A stretch of DNA of 64,000 nt from Virgibacillus sp. LDC-1 (GTDB lineage: Bacteria; Bacillota; Bacilli; Bacillales; Amphibacillaceae), in contig NZ_JARUVL010000011.1 of the NCBI RefSeq assembly GCF_030137545.1, positions 26,177 to 90,176 on the forward strand, written 5' to 3'. Positions within the stretch are counted from its first letter, which is position 1, and the number at the start of each line of letters is the position of its first letter. Below, in pieces: positions 24,121 through 32,654 of the stretch. The position numbers were made by a program, and so were the translations under genes. The notes below the pieces were generated by a model that was not told where the DNA came from, searched no databases, and saw only the letters and a program-made list of their open reading frames with translations.

Positions 24121-24913
24121 TTCGCTTATTATTGGACAATATGTTCCAGGATCATCGATTGTTCATCGACTAGATCCACGAACAAAGATTACCGTAATAT
24201 TCTTTTTCGTCTTTATCGTGTTTTTTGCTAATTCTTTACCAAGCTATACAGCGATCACTATCTTTGCATTAACGAGTATGCTTGCGACAAAAATATCGGT
24301 TCGCTATATCATGAAGGGGTTAACACCTGTTTGGTTTTTAATCGTGTTTACGTTTTTATTACATTTAATTGTTACGAAGGAAGGCTCGGTTTGGCTTAAT
24401 CTGTTTGGCTGGAAAATATATTCTGGTGGCGTCATTCAAGGGTTCGCTATTTCAATGCGGTTTTTCCTGTTAATTCTCGTAACATCACTATTAACATTAA
24501 CAACAACCCCGATTGAAATTACGGATGCCATTGAGGATATGCTGCAGCCTTTGAAGAAAATTCGCTTTCCAGTACATGAGCTCGCATTAATGATGTCGAT
24601 TTCTTTACGATTTATTCCAACGTTAATGCAGGAAACGGATAAAATATCAAAAGCACAGGCCTCACGTGGCGTAGACTTTCGCACAGGCCCATTAAAAGAG
24701 CGTATAAAAGCCGTTGTACCACTTTTAGTGCCATTGTTCGTTAGTGCCTTTAAACGCGCAGAGGAGCTGGCAATGGCCATGGAAGCACGTGGCTATCAAG
24801 GTGGAGAAGGCCGTACGAAGCTTCGCGAATTAAAAGTCGAAAAGCGGGACATTCTCGTGTACGTAGTGTTTGCTTTTGTCGTTGGCCTATTATTTTTTAC
24901 AAGAACTTATTAA
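24113..24913 (+). CDS. ecfT: ECF transporter transmembrane component EcfT
   Basis: A 266-residue membrane protein (CbiQ family) with five to six predicted helices, coupling the EcfA ATPases to S components. The two cytoplasmic coupling-helix signatures are present as QASRGVDF (residues ~180) and EARGYQGG (~223). It overlaps ecfA2 by 8 bp and truA follows 20 bp later, so the set A1-A2-T-truA is one operon as in B. subtilis. Confidence 0.95.
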   Translation: MNDSLIIGQYVPGSSIVHRLDPRTKITVIFFFVFIVFFANSLPSYTAITIFALTSMLATKISVRYIMKGLTPVWFLIVFTFLLHLIVTKEGSVWLNLFGWKIYSGGVIQGFAISMRFFLLILVTSLLTLTTTPIEITDAIEDMLQPLKKIRFPVHELALMMSISLRFIPTLMQETDKISKAQASRGVDFRTGPLKERIKAVVPLLVPLFVSAFKRAEELAMAMEARGYQGGEGRTKLRELKVEKRDILVYVVFAFVVGLLFFTRTY

Positions 24914-24933
24914 CTAGGAGGATGCGGTACACG

Positions 24934-25710
24934 ATGTTGAAGAAGATAAAATGCATTGTAAGCTATGATGGCAGTCTTTTTTCCGGATACCAAATCCAGC
25001 CTAAAAAAAGAACTGTTCATGGAGAATTAGAAAAGGCATTAACCAAAATGCATAAAGGCTCCTCCATCAGAGTGCATGCATCTGGGAGAACGGATACAGG
25101 TGTCCACGCGATTGGCCAGACCATCCATTTCGAGACACACTATGATTTAACTCCAACAGATTGGAAAAATGCACTAAATACACTGCTTCCGAACGATATA
25201 TATATTCAAACGGCTATCGAAGCACCTGCTCATTTTCATGCGCGCTATGATGTTGTAGAAAAAGAATATCGATATGTGGTAAGAAATGAGCGGGAGCCGA
25301 ACGTGTTCAAACGAAACTATGCCTACCACTTCCCTTATCCGTTAGACATGGAAGCTGTTCATGCAGCTTGTCGGCTTTTTGAGGGCACACACGACTTTAC
25401 GACTTTTTCATCGGCAAAAGCAACAGTGAAGGGGAGCAAGGAAAGAACGTTGTATGAGGCTTCCTGTCAACAAGAAGGAGAGGAGCTTACCTTTACCTTT
25501 CGCGGAAGCGGATATTTATACAACATGGTACGTATTATGGTTGGAACGATTCTTGATATTGGACAAGGAAAGCGCCAGGTAGCAGATATACCCATGCTGT
25601 TTGAAAAGCGAGATCGCCGTCTTGCCAGCGCCACCGCGCCAGCACAAGGATTGTACCTGTGGAACGTAACATATAAAGACGAGCTTAAAGCGGATAAAAT
25701 AGGAAAATAA
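24934..25710 (+). CDS. truA: tRNA pseudouridine(38-40) synthase TruA
   Basis: A 258-residue enzyme that converts uridines 38-40 of the anticodon stem-loop to pseudouridine. The catalytic Asp is in the motif ASGRTDTGVHA (residues ~49-59), and the C-terminal FRGSGYLYNMVRIMVGT is conserved. ATG 24934 is preferred; the in-frame ATG at 24922 abuts the RBS ctaggagg. Last gene of the ecf operon. Confidence 0.95.
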   Translation: MLKKIKCIVSYDGSLFSGYQIQPKKRTVHGELEKALTKMHKGSSIRVHASGRTDTGVHAIGQTIHFETHYDLTPTDWKNALNTLLPNDIYIQTAIEAPAHFHARYDVVEKEYRYVVRNEREPNVFKRNYAYHFPYPLDMEAVHAACRLFEGTHDFTTFSSAKATVKGSKERTLYEASCQQEGEELTFTFRGSGYLYNMVRIMVGTILDIGQGKRQVADIPMLFEKRDRRLASATAPAQGLYLWNVTYKDELKADKIGK

Positions 25711-25817
25711 AACAAGGGCAATTACTTGGAATGATGCTTCTTTACTTAAAGGGATAGATTAACTTGAATCTATGATGTGCAAGGAAAAAAGTGGCTATTT
25801 TTGTTCGAGAAACACGT

Positions 25818-25850
25818 AATGGTAAGTAAAGAAAATTACCATTGATTTTT
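25818..25850 (+). terminator. Probable terminator after truA
   Basis: aatggtaa (25818-25825) pairs with ttaccatt (25836-25843), followed by gattttta. The stem is A/T-rich, so strength is uncertain. Confidence 0.5.
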
Positions 25851-25884
25851 ATTTACTTTATTTGCGGGAATATACCATTATACC

Positions 25885-25914
25885 TTGACATAAGACCCTG
25901 TTTTGGTATATTAT
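25885..25914 (+). promoter_or_regulatory. Promoter of rplM-rpsI
   Basis: TTGACA at 25885-25890, 18-bp spacer and TATTAT at 25909-25914. About 100 bases of untranslated leader follow before rplM. Bacilli carry an autoregulatory L13 leader at this position, and this leader could hold one, but I could not fold it confidently by eye. Confidence 0.75.
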
Positions 25915-26022
25915 GATTTATGGCATTTTATTTCTAAACCATGATTAGCCCCGGAAACTAATTATGTTGAAATATAGGAATAACTACGAAAAATGAAACA
26001 TTGAATTTGGAGGGAAACCAAC

Positions 26023-26460
26023 ATGCGCACAACTTTCATGGCGAATGAAAATAATATTGAACGCAAATGGCTCGTTGTGGATGCGGAAGGCAAGCGCCTA
26101 GGTCGTTTGTCAAGTGAGGTTGCTGCAATCCTTCGCGGAAAGCACAAGCCTACTTATACACCACACGCTGACACTGGTGATCACGTGATCATCATTAATG
26201 CTGAAAAAGTAGAACTTACTGGAAACAAAATCAATGACAAGATGTACTATCGTCATTCAGGCCATCCAGGTGGTCTTAAAGAACGTACTGCAGATGAAAT
26301 GCGTACAAAATACCCTGAGCAAATGATCGAGCTTGCTATTAAAGGCATGCTTCCTAAAGGATCATTAGGACGTAAAATGGGTAAGAAACTTCATGTTTAC
26401 AGAGGTTCTGAGCATAATCATCAAGCACAAAAACCAGAAGTATATGAGCTTCGTGGATAA
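26023..26460 (+). CDS. rplM: 50S ribosomal protein L13
   Basis: A 145-residue L13 starting [23 protein letters not shown], the same length as B. subtilis L13 and with the same N-terminal pattern. It is an early assembly protein of the 50S subunit. [13 protein letters not shown] and the C-terminal [10 protein letters not shown] are conserved. RBS ggaggg. Confidence 0.98.
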   Translation: MRTTFMANENNIERKWLVVDAEGKRLGRLSSEVAAILRGKHKPTYTPHADTGDHVIIINAEKVELTGNKINDKMYYRHSGHPGGLKERTADEMRTKYPEQMIELAIKGMLPKGSLGRKMGKKLHVYRGSEHNHQAQKPEVYELRG

Positions 26461-26481
26461 TCTTTAAGGGAGGTAAATCAA

Positions 26482-26874
26482 TTGGCACAAGTACAATACT
26501 ACGGCACAGGTCGTCGTAAAAAATCAACTGCTCGTGTACGCCTAGTTCCAGGAACAGGTCGTATTGTAATAAATAATCGTGAAGCAAAAGACTATTTTCC
26601 ATATGAAACACAATTGCTTATCTTGAATCAGCCATTAGTAACTACTGAAACACAAGGTACGTATGATGTTTTAGTAAACGTACATGGAGGAGGATACACT
26701 GGTCAAGCTGGTGCTATCCGTCACGGAATCGCTCGTGCACTTCTAGAAGCAAATCCAGAATACCGTGCATCATTAAAGAGTGAAGGTTACCTAACTCGTG
26801 ACGCACGTATGAAAGAGCGTAAGAAATACGGACTTAAAGGCGCACGTCGTGCACCACAGTTCTCAAAACGTTAA
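26482..26874 (+). CDS. rpsI: 30S ribosomal protein S9
   Basis: A 130-residue S9 starting at TTG 26482 after aagggaggt. It begins [20 protein letters not shown] and ends with [14 protein letters not shown], the tail that touches P-site tRNA. Co-transcribed with rplM and followed by a strong terminator. Confidence 0.98.
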   Translation: MAQVQYYGTGRRKKSTARVRLVPGTGRIVINNREAKDYFPYETQLLILNQPLVTTETQGTYDVLVNVHGGGYTGQAGAIRHGIARALLEANPEYRASLKSEGYLTRDARMKERKKYGLKGARRAPQFSKR

Positions 26875-26895
26875 TATACTTGGTATATCAATGTC

Positions 26896-26932
26896 TACCC
26901 TCTTTGCTCTTATGGAGCAAGGAGGGTTTTTT
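26896..26932 (+). terminator. Intrinsic terminator after rpsI
   Basis: ccctctttgctc (26898-26909) pairs with gagcaaggaggg (26915-26926), and six T residues follow. It ends the ribosomal-protein block. Confidence 0.9.
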
Positions 26933-27223
26933 ATGTCCAATTTTGGTATTTTAACCTCGAGTATCCTTAGTTTAAATGACATTTATTTTTGAACATCTTC
27001 CCCGTTATTCTTTTGCTTTATCGGTCACGAGAGTATAGAAATCCATCGGTTATTACTCTGAAATTAGTACAACTTCTTAGTCGCACGTGAGTAGAACATG
27101 TGCTACTCTATAGTTGCATGATTAACGTGACAACACTTTCAACTCACTGTGAGACAATATATCTTCCTCATTCCAGTGTATAGAAGAGATGGTGCCTACA
27201 TTAATTAATAAGGGGTGATGTTT
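26933..27223 (+). other. Non-coding gap marking the start of the accessory region
   Basis: No gene is supported. The only notable structure is a near-perfect 20-bp palindrome at 27089-27108 (gagtag..acatgt..ctactc, one mismatched pair), which could be an operator for the gene at 27224. In B. subtilis the sequence after rpsI leads to ybaJ, ybaK and cwlD, so this is the left boundary of inserted material. Confidence 0.5.
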
Positions 27224-27667
27224 ATGGATACTCAAGTAACTACGGAAATTAAAATACTTAGTCCTGCTCCTGAGGTGTTTGAAGCCTTCGTAGACCCGGA
27301 TAAAATAGGGGGTTTTTGGTTTTCTTCAAGTTCTGAAAGATGGGAGCAAGGTAAAACAATCACAATCAGGTATGATGAATTTGAAACAGAAGGATTAATC
27401 AAGGTTTTAGAAGTCGAGAAAAATAGGAAAATTGTGTTTTCGTGGGGATTCGAAGAGAATGATGAAAGGGACGTTACGATTTCACTGAAAGAGTTGGATA
27501 ATACGAGTACAATAATTGAAGTAATCGAATCCGGGTTTAAAGAAGAGGACCCCCAAATAGTAGACAAGATGATTGGACAAAAAGGAGGATGGGTTTACGC
27601 ACTAACTTGCTTAAAGGGTTATTTAGAAAATGGTGCTACTAATTTAAGAGCATCGATACTTAAATAA
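27224..27667 (+). CDS. SRPBCC/AHSA1-family (START-like) protein
   Basis: A 147-residue protein of the Bet v1-like SRPBCC superfamily, AHSA1 branch. The pattern PAPEVFEAFVDPDKIGGFWF near the N-terminus, WEQGKTITIRYDEF, KIVFSWGF and the C-terminal GGWVYALTCLKGYLENG is typical. These proteins have a hydrophobic ligand cavity; many are of unknown function or fold-helper-like. ATG 27224 is preferred over GTG 27215, which lies inside the RBS aggggtg. It is monocistronic and has no informative neighbour. Confidence 0.8.
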   Translation: MDTQVTTEIKILSPAPEVFEAFVDPDKIGGFWFSSSSERWEQGKTITIRYDEFETEGLIKVLEVEKNRKIVFSWGFEENDERDVTISLKELDNTSTIIEVIESGFKEEDPQIVDKMIGQKGGWVYALTCLKGYLENGATNLRASILK

Positions 27668-27786
27668 CCATCATTTCATGAGGTTATCATTTATCTTAAT
27701 CAACACAGAGATGAAAGAATGATTTTTTACCATCAGATCTAGTGATTTAATAAAGTTTCTTAATAGAATCTTACTGCAAAAAAAGA

Positions 27787-27816
27787 AAAAACGCCTGTAT
27801 CGAATACAGGCGTTTT
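27787..27816. terminator. Bidirectional terminator
   Basis: A perfect 12-bp palindromic stem aaaacgcctgta-tcgaa-tacaggcgtttt flanked by A- and T-runs. It lies 120 bp after the SRPBCC gene and can act on both strands. Confidence 0.75.
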
Positions 27817-27994
27817 CTACGTATATTTGTGGCGAAGAATCATGTGTTCACATCCACATGTATTGCAATTCCTCGTCTTACACAAATCAGCTCATCGCTT
27901 AAACAGTATACCATGGATGTGAAGTTTAAACCACTGGTTTTTAACTTAATTGTAAGCGTAAAAGTTGCTCAGATATGTTTTAAGGCTGTGCTAC

Positions 27995-28025
27995 TTGACT
28001 TCGAGTTACTCAAAGGTGATATACT
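27995..28025 (+). promoter_or_regulatory. MerR-type promoter (19-bp spacer) of the FAD monooxygenase
   Basis: TTGACT (27995-28000) and TATACT (28020-28025) are separated by 19 bp, the over-long spacing typical of MerR-activated promoters. A dyad (cttcgagt / actcaaagg, imperfect) is centred in the spacer. The adjacent merR gene at 29180 is disrupted, so the promoter may now lack its activator. Confidence 0.7.
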
Positions 28026-28053
28026 ACCGTTGAAAACGGGGGAGGAAATTATC

Positions 28054-29166
28054 GTGAATGATTTAGTTGAAAATAAGAATAATCAAAACGGAACAGCGGT
28101 TATTGTTGGTGCTTCTCTCTCAGGATTAATGACAGGAATTGCGCTCGCGCAAGAAGGCTTGTATGTAACGATTTTAGAAAAGGTTGGAGAAAATCGAATT
28201 GGTGGTTCGGGATTGCGAGTGAATGGAGGAACTATTGGTCGATCGAAGACGGAAAAGCTCCTCAAAAATCTCGTTTCTAATGGGAAGAGTACAGTTCAGC
28301 TCTGGTCAACCATCGAGTCACGTTTACGGGCAGAAGCAAAAAAGGATAATAAGATAACCTTGCGATATGATACGCGTGTTGTAAACGTTAATCAGGATGA
28401 TGAGTCGGTTTGGGCATTAACAGACCAAGGGGAAACGATTCACGGGGATTTGCTGATCGGTGCGGATGGGCATAACAGTCAGGTACGGAAGTATATCGCA
28501 CCACATAAACCAAACGCCACATATGCGGGTTATATGGGGTGGATTGCGTCGATGAGCGAGAATGACTTGCCGAAGCATCTTCTTCCTAGCACGCATAAGC
28601 CAGCAGTGGAGATGTTTGACAGTTATGATGGGTTTAAGTTTGGTTCCATTATCGAAAAAAAGGACGATTCCGCTGATTCTGGAAGTCGTAGAATTGGCTG
28701 TACGTGGTATGATAATCGGCAAAGTGCGTTATTGCGTCGTCTTGGATGTGTGGAAGGAATGGTCGTACGTCATTCCTTGAATGGTGCTGATATTCCAGAA
28801 AGTACGTTAAAGGAATTAGCAAATCGGGCTGCGAATTGGCCGGAGCCATGGCGATCTGCGGCGCTTCATGGGATAGAAACACATACACTTATTGGCATTC
28901 CGATAAAAGAATATGTTCCAGATCGACTGGTGAAAGGACGGATTGCGCTCGTTGGCGATGCGGCACACGTGCCAGCTCCTGTTACAGCAAGCGGGTTTAA
29001 TGAATCACTCCAAGATGCGGTAGCACTAGGTAAATGTGTGGAAAAGGGAGTGCATGGGCAATTAGCGCTTCAGGCATTGGCGAAGTATGAATCGCTTCGA
29101 TTAGATAAAGTGCGAGAAATGGTGCAATCAGGACAATTTTATAGTTATTCGTTTGGGCGTCCATAA
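28054..29166 (+). CDS. FAD-dependent monooxygenase (PHBH-type)
   Basis: A 370-residue flavoprotein. It has the N-terminal dinucleotide-binding motif VGASLSGLMTGIALAQEG (residues ~16-33), the DG motif LLIGADGHNSQVR (~140) and the GD motif GRIALVGDAAHVPAPVTASG (~295), which together define aromatic-hydroxylase-like class A monooxygenases. The substrate cannot be told. GTG 28054 was chosen for its RBS gggggagg 8 nt upstream; the frame is open to 27829 but passes through the promoter. It is followed by a broken merR gene, so it was probably a MerR-inducible detoxification or catabolic enzyme. Confidence 0.85.
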   Translation: MNDLVENKNNQNGTAVIVGASLSGLMTGIALAQEGLYVTILEKVGENRIGGSGLRVNGGTIGRSKTEKLLKNLVSNGKSTVQLWSTIESRLRAEAKKDNKITLRYDTRVVNVNQDDESVWALTDQGETIHGDLLIGADGHNSQVRKYIAPHKPNATYAGYMGWIASMSENDLPKHLLPSTHKPAVEMFDSYDGFKFGSIIEKKDDSADSGSRRIGCTWYDNRQSALLRRLGCVEGMVVRHSLNGADIPESTLKELANRAANWPEPWRSAALHGIETHTLIGIPIKEYVPDRLVKGRIALVGDAAHVPAPVTASGFNESLQDAVALGKCVEKGVHGQLALQALAKYESLRLDKVREMVQSGQFYSYSFGRP

Positions 29167-29179
29167 GGAGAGAATAAAA

Positions 29180-29349
29180 ATGTACACCGTAAAAGAAGTC
29201 GCTTCATTGCTTGATTTGACCGAACACACCATTCGCTACTATACGGATAAAGGACTTGTTCCGAATTTAAAGCGGGACGCGAATAATAATCGTTTTTTGA
29301 TGAAGCAGCAATCAATTGGCTGTTATGTGTAAAGCATTTAAGACAATGC
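29180..29349 (+). pseudogene. Frameshifted and truncated MerR-family regulator
   Basis: The first 40 codons encode a MerR winged-helix start (MYTVKEVASLLDLTEHTIRY ... DKGLVPNLKRD). At a run of six T (about 29293-29298) the frame is lost and a stop follows. Restoring one T gives RFFDEAAINWLLCVKHLRQC, the expected continuation of the HTH domain up to about 29349. Homology then stops, next to transposase-like sequence. It lies 13 bp after the monooxygenase, with its own RBS ggagag. It has therefore lost its effector domain. Confidence 0.8.
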
Positions 29350-29374
29350 GAAAAGAAGCTGAACTACTCGCCAC

Positions 29375-29721
29375 TTGAAATATGAGGTGAGCTACGAGAA
29401 AGTAACCTTTCTTTTTCCCGTATATAGCTATGGTTCTTTTACAACGGCTACACGCCTTTCAAATCGAGTAATATGCATGTTTGATAAGCGCGAGCTAAAA
29501 ACGGTGGATGTTTTACCTGGCGCTATCGCAATTGATGATTTCAATGAGATCCTGTTGGGAAAAGGTTTCTTATTATGGATATAGAAAACAAAGAATTTAT
29601 CGATATTCTCCCAGATATAGAAGTGGATATGATAAAGAAATACTTACAATCACGAGATATTAGTCGAGTGAAAATGGTAGTAATGGATTTATTGAAATCA
29701 TTTAAACAGGCAGTGTGTTAA
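29375..29721 (+). pseudogene. ISL3-family transposase relic (frameshifted fragment)
   Basis: Two adjacent short frames together read like the central part of an ISL3-type transposase. The first (29375-29584) has VDVLPGAIAIDDFNEILLGK, like the LP..IAIDEFKG catalytic block. The second (reading from about 29560 to 29721) has IENKEFIDILPDIEVDMIKK and then VKMVVMDLLKSFKQAV, like DILPDR and the V.MDM...Y block. A one-base shift near gggaaaagg joins them. Both ends of the transposase and any terminal repeats are missing. The family assignment is by recognition of these motifs only. Confidence 0.6.
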
Positions 29722-29734
29722 ATAGGAGCAAAGG

Positions 29735-29905
29735 TATAACCCTATAATAGTCATTAATTGTAGATGATCGATTTCTTGATTTCTTTGGAATAAAACCGTT
29801 TAGATATTTATCAACTGTTCTACGATGTACATTTCACTCCCTTGCTAGTCTGCTCTTATTATCCTTATATTTAGTTTCTCCACCAAATTGTCAGGTTTGA
29901 TTGAC
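29735..29905 (-). pseudogene. IS21-family IstA-like transposase relic
   Basis: Read on the minus strand, this stretch gives DNKSRLARE (stop) NVHRRTVDKYLNG, then FIPKKSRNRSSTINDYYRVI. This resembles the N-terminal helix-turn-helix of IstA (IAREL..DRKTVRKYLNG.. followed by basic PSKIDxYY). One in-frame stop and no start or C-terminal part make it a relic. Assigned by pattern only; no terminal repeats were seen. Confidence 0.45.
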
Positions 29906-30099
29906 TTTCCCCTTTAATCTCTGTCTTAAAGTTTATTGAAACAAGTATATTCCTCACCTCATGCACGTATCTATCAAAGTTGTACATTGTTAAGTGAACG
30001 TTTCAGTACATATTAAAGTTAGCATATATACATGCTCCATTTTGACTCCAACATTATCTAGCAATTAGAATGAAAGAAAGGTTTCAAGGGGGATAAAAT
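29906..30099 (+). other. Non-coding leader of the YesM-like kinase gene
   Basis: An A/T-rich stretch without an open frame. It must hold the promoter for the gene at 30100 (RBS caaggggg), but no convincing -35/-10 pair could be chosen by eye. Confidence 0.4.
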
Positions 30100-31866
30100 A
30101 TGTACCTTGGTAGAAAAATCTTTACAACTTTTACAATTCTGTTGTTAATTCCACTTATTGTAATTGGAATTACTGTACACTTAGTTTTTTCCTCTTCGAA
30201 AGTTGAAGAATTCACTTCTTATTCAGAGAACTCTATTAAACAACTAAATAATAGTTTAGATTTAATGATGGAGGATGCAGCTAGATCAACGTTATCATTG
30301 CTATATAATAGGCAACTAATAAATATATTAAGGGAGTACGATTATGACTCTTCCCTCGAATATAGAAACCACAAGCACACAAATGAATTTTCACTTTTTC
30401 TCTCAGGTATTTTATACAAAAAAGAACCTGTTTATGCAATTCATGTATTTACTAATAACGGTTGGATATTTAGCCATATGGGCGATTATAAAATAAAAGA
30501 TAAAGTAAATTTAATTGATGAAAATTGGTATCATGAAGCCAAGGATAGTAAAGGATCATGGCTTATAAATTCAGAAGAATATCCCAGTTATTATTTGAAC
30601 AGCAACAAAAGCTTTATCAGTCTTGTAAGGATTTTAAAAGATCCAATAGATAGCAAAGACATTGGAGCAATTAAAGTAGATTTTTCACCAGAATATATAT
30701 CAAGGCTTACAGAACAGCTGCCAGGTGAATATTGGCAGATATTAAGAGGCGATAATCCGCTTTTCAAAAGACAGAAAAATGAAATTATTGAAGAATGCAA
30801 AGTTAACAATAGTTGGATTAAAGATGAAGGAACAGGAGATAAATACTTATGTGTTACGGATACATCGGTTAAGACAGGGATACAAGTCAGCAATATTATT
30901 CCCGAGGATGAAATCTACAAGGATATAGCAGAATTTGATACATTTTTATCGATTTTGATTGCTGTTTGTATCCTGGTTTCATTGATATTATCCTATCATA
31001 CTTCTAACTATCTTATGAAACCTTTGGAAGTTTTAAAAAAACAAATTAAAGGGTTACAAAATAGGAATTCCTTAGAGCGGTTGGATATTAATGAGAATGC
31101 TGATATTGCGATACTTAGCGGTGCTTATAACAATATGTTAACTGAAATAAAACAATTGGTTGAGGAAGTGTACGAATTAAATATTAGGAATGCTAATTCG
31201 GAATATAAAGCATTGCAAACTCGTATGGATCCACATTTTATTTTTAATGCATTAGAATCAATTAATATGACTGCACTTAAAAATAAACAATTGGATTTGT
31301 CAGATATGATTTCTGAATTAGGGACGTTAATCAGGTTCAGGTTAAAAAATGATGAGCAACTGATAATACTTGAAGAGGAGTTGGAATTTAGCAAATCATA
31401 TGTTTCGATAATGAATCAAAGGATGAGTGAAAATCTAAATGTAGCTTGGGATATTGATACTGAAGCTATGAACATTAAAGTTCCTAAGTACATTATTCAA
31501 CCATTAATTGAAAACGCCATCATACATGGATACAACGGGAAGAAGCTCAATATTTATGTAATCGTAAAACTTAAGGGGTTTTATCTAGTAATCATAGTTA
31601 AAGATAATGGAGTAGGAATTGATAAGGCTAAACTTGATTTCATGTTGAAAAAGTTCAAACAGGAATCTGAAATCGGCAAATATTTTAGTGCGGGAAGGAA
31701 GAACAATGGAATTGCATTAGAGAATATTAAACAACGGCTAAATCTTACATATGGAACAAAAAAAGAGCTGTTACAGATTGATTCAGAAAAGAATTTAGGA
31801 ACGACCATCACGATTACAATCCCAATGAATGAAGGTGATGTCTTTGAGAAAGGTTCTATTAGTTGA
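30100..31866 (+). CDS. Sensor histidine kinase, YesM (LytS/His_kinase) family
   Basis: A 588-residue membrane kinase. A first transmembrane helix (residues ~10-32), an extracellular sensor domain (~35-275), a second helix (~280-302) and a HAMP-like linker precede the kinase core. The core has the phosphoacceptor box RMDPHFIFNALESIN (~residue 375), N box IIQPLIENAIIHG and G box VKDNGVGID. This is the architecture of YesM-type kinases that sense extracellular carbohydrates and pair with AraC-type regulators. It overlaps the regulator gene by about 20 bp and likely controls the transporter operon beginning at 32655. Confidence 0.92.
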   Translation: MYLGRKIFTTFTILLLIPLIVIGITVHLVFSSSKVEEFTSYSENSIKQLNNSLDLMMEDAARSTLSLLYNRQLINILREYDYDSSLEYRNHKHTNEFSLFLSGILYKKEPVYAIHVFTNNGWIFSHMGDYKIKDKVNLIDENWYHEAKDSKGSWLINSEEYPSYYLNSNKSFISLVRILKDPIDSKDIGAIKVDFSPEYISRLTEQLPGEYWQILRGDNPLFKRQKNEIIEECKVNNSWIKDEGTGDKYLCVTDTSVKTGIQVSNIIPEDEIYKDIAEFDTFLSILIAVCILVSLILSYHTSNYLMKPLEVLKKQIKGLQNRNSLERLDINENADIAILSGAYNNMLTEIKQLVEEVYELNIRNANSEYKALQTRMDPHFIFNALESINMTALKNKQLDLSDMISELGTLIRFRLKNDEQLIILEEELEFSKSYVSIMNQRMSENLNVAWDIDTEAMNIKVPKYIIQPLIENAIIHGYNGKKLNIYVIVKLKGFYLVIIVKDNGVGIDKAKLDFMLKKFKQESEIGKYFSAGRKNNGIALENIKQRLNLTYGTKKELLQIDSEKNLGTTITITIPMNEGDVFEKGSIS

Positions 31867-32563
31867 AGATGAAAAAGTTATTCGGGACGGGGTAAAAACT
31901 TTATTAGAAGAAGTTATTACTGGATATAGTGTACTTTGGGAAGCGGATTGTGGTAAAAGAGCTTTAGATATAGTAAACATTGAAATACCTGATTTAATTA
32001 TTACCGATATCAGAATGCCAAATGTGGATGGATTGGAGTTTATTGGCATACTCAAAAACATCCACCCTTCTGTCCCTGTCATCATAATTAGTGGGTACGA
32101 TGATTTTGCTTATGTTAGAAAAGCTTTAAAATTGGGAGTTAAAGATTATCTGTTGAAGCCAATAAATAGAATGGAACTTGCAAGTGTTCTTGAGACAATC
32201 AATAAATCAAAACAGGTTTTAGTTGTTTCCGAAGATAATATTGGAGAACCAACAATAATTAAAAACATCAAAGAAGCTGTGGAAGAAAACCTTGAGGGTA
32301 ATCTATCGCTCAATTATCTTTCTAAAACTCTCAATCTTCATCCTAATTATATAAGTCAGCAATTTAGCCAACATACAGAAATTAGATTATCAGATTATAT
32401 CTTGGATAGAAGAATGAGCAAAGCAAAAGAACTATTACTAAATACTAATCTTAAAGTATATGATATTGCCCATCTTACTGGATTTTCAAATGCGAAACAT
32501 TTCGCCTCTGTATTTAAAAAGCATAATGAAAAAACTCCTCAACAATATAGAGAGGAAAGCTAA
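31844..32563 (+). CDS. Response regulator, YesN family (REC + AraC HTH)
   Basis: A 239-residue cytoplasmic regulator. The receiver domain (residues ~1-120) has the acidic pair, phosphoacceptor Asp in DLIITDIRMPNVDG and Lys in LLKPI. The C-terminal AraC-type double HTH includes YDIAHLTGFSNAKHFASVFKK and ends TPQQYREES. TTG 31844 (MRKVLLVEDE) is preferred because gaaggtg lies 6 nt upstream; ATG 31838 and 31829 are too close to or inside that RBS. It probably activates the solute-binding protein gene 92 bp downstream. Confidence 0.9.
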   Translation: MRKVLLVEDEKVIRDGVKTLLEEVITGYSVLWEADCGKRALDIVNIEIPDLIITDIRMPNVDGLEFIGILKNIHPSVPVIIISGYDDFAYVRKALKLGVKDYLLKPINRMELASVLETINKSKQVLVVSEDNIGEPTIIKNIKEAVEENLEGNLSLNYLSKTLNLHPNYISQQFSQHTEIRLSDYILDRRMSKAKELLLNTNLKVYDIAHLTGFSNAKHFASVFKKHNEKTPQQYREES

Positions 32564-32602
32564 ATATTAATAATACAAACCATTTCTTAAGATTAAAGCA
32601 TT

Positions 32603-32616
32603 TTAAAGCGCTTACA
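32603..32616 (+). promoter_or_regulatory. Candidate cre (CcpA) site upstream of the sugar-type ABC operon
   Basis: Read on the minus strand the 14 bases are tgtaagcgctttaa, matching the cre consensus TGWAANCGNTNWCA at all fixed positions except one (A for C at position 13). It lies 39 bp before the RBS of the solute-binding protein, the place expected for catabolite repression. Confidence 0.6.
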
Positions 32617-32654
32617 TAATTGCTAAGATTGATGTTAATGAAAGGGGGAAGATT

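Noticed and set aside
27829..28053. N-terminal extension of the FAD monooxygenase
   Set aside because: The extension covers the MerR-type promoter and has no RBS; the family starts just before the VGAS motif.
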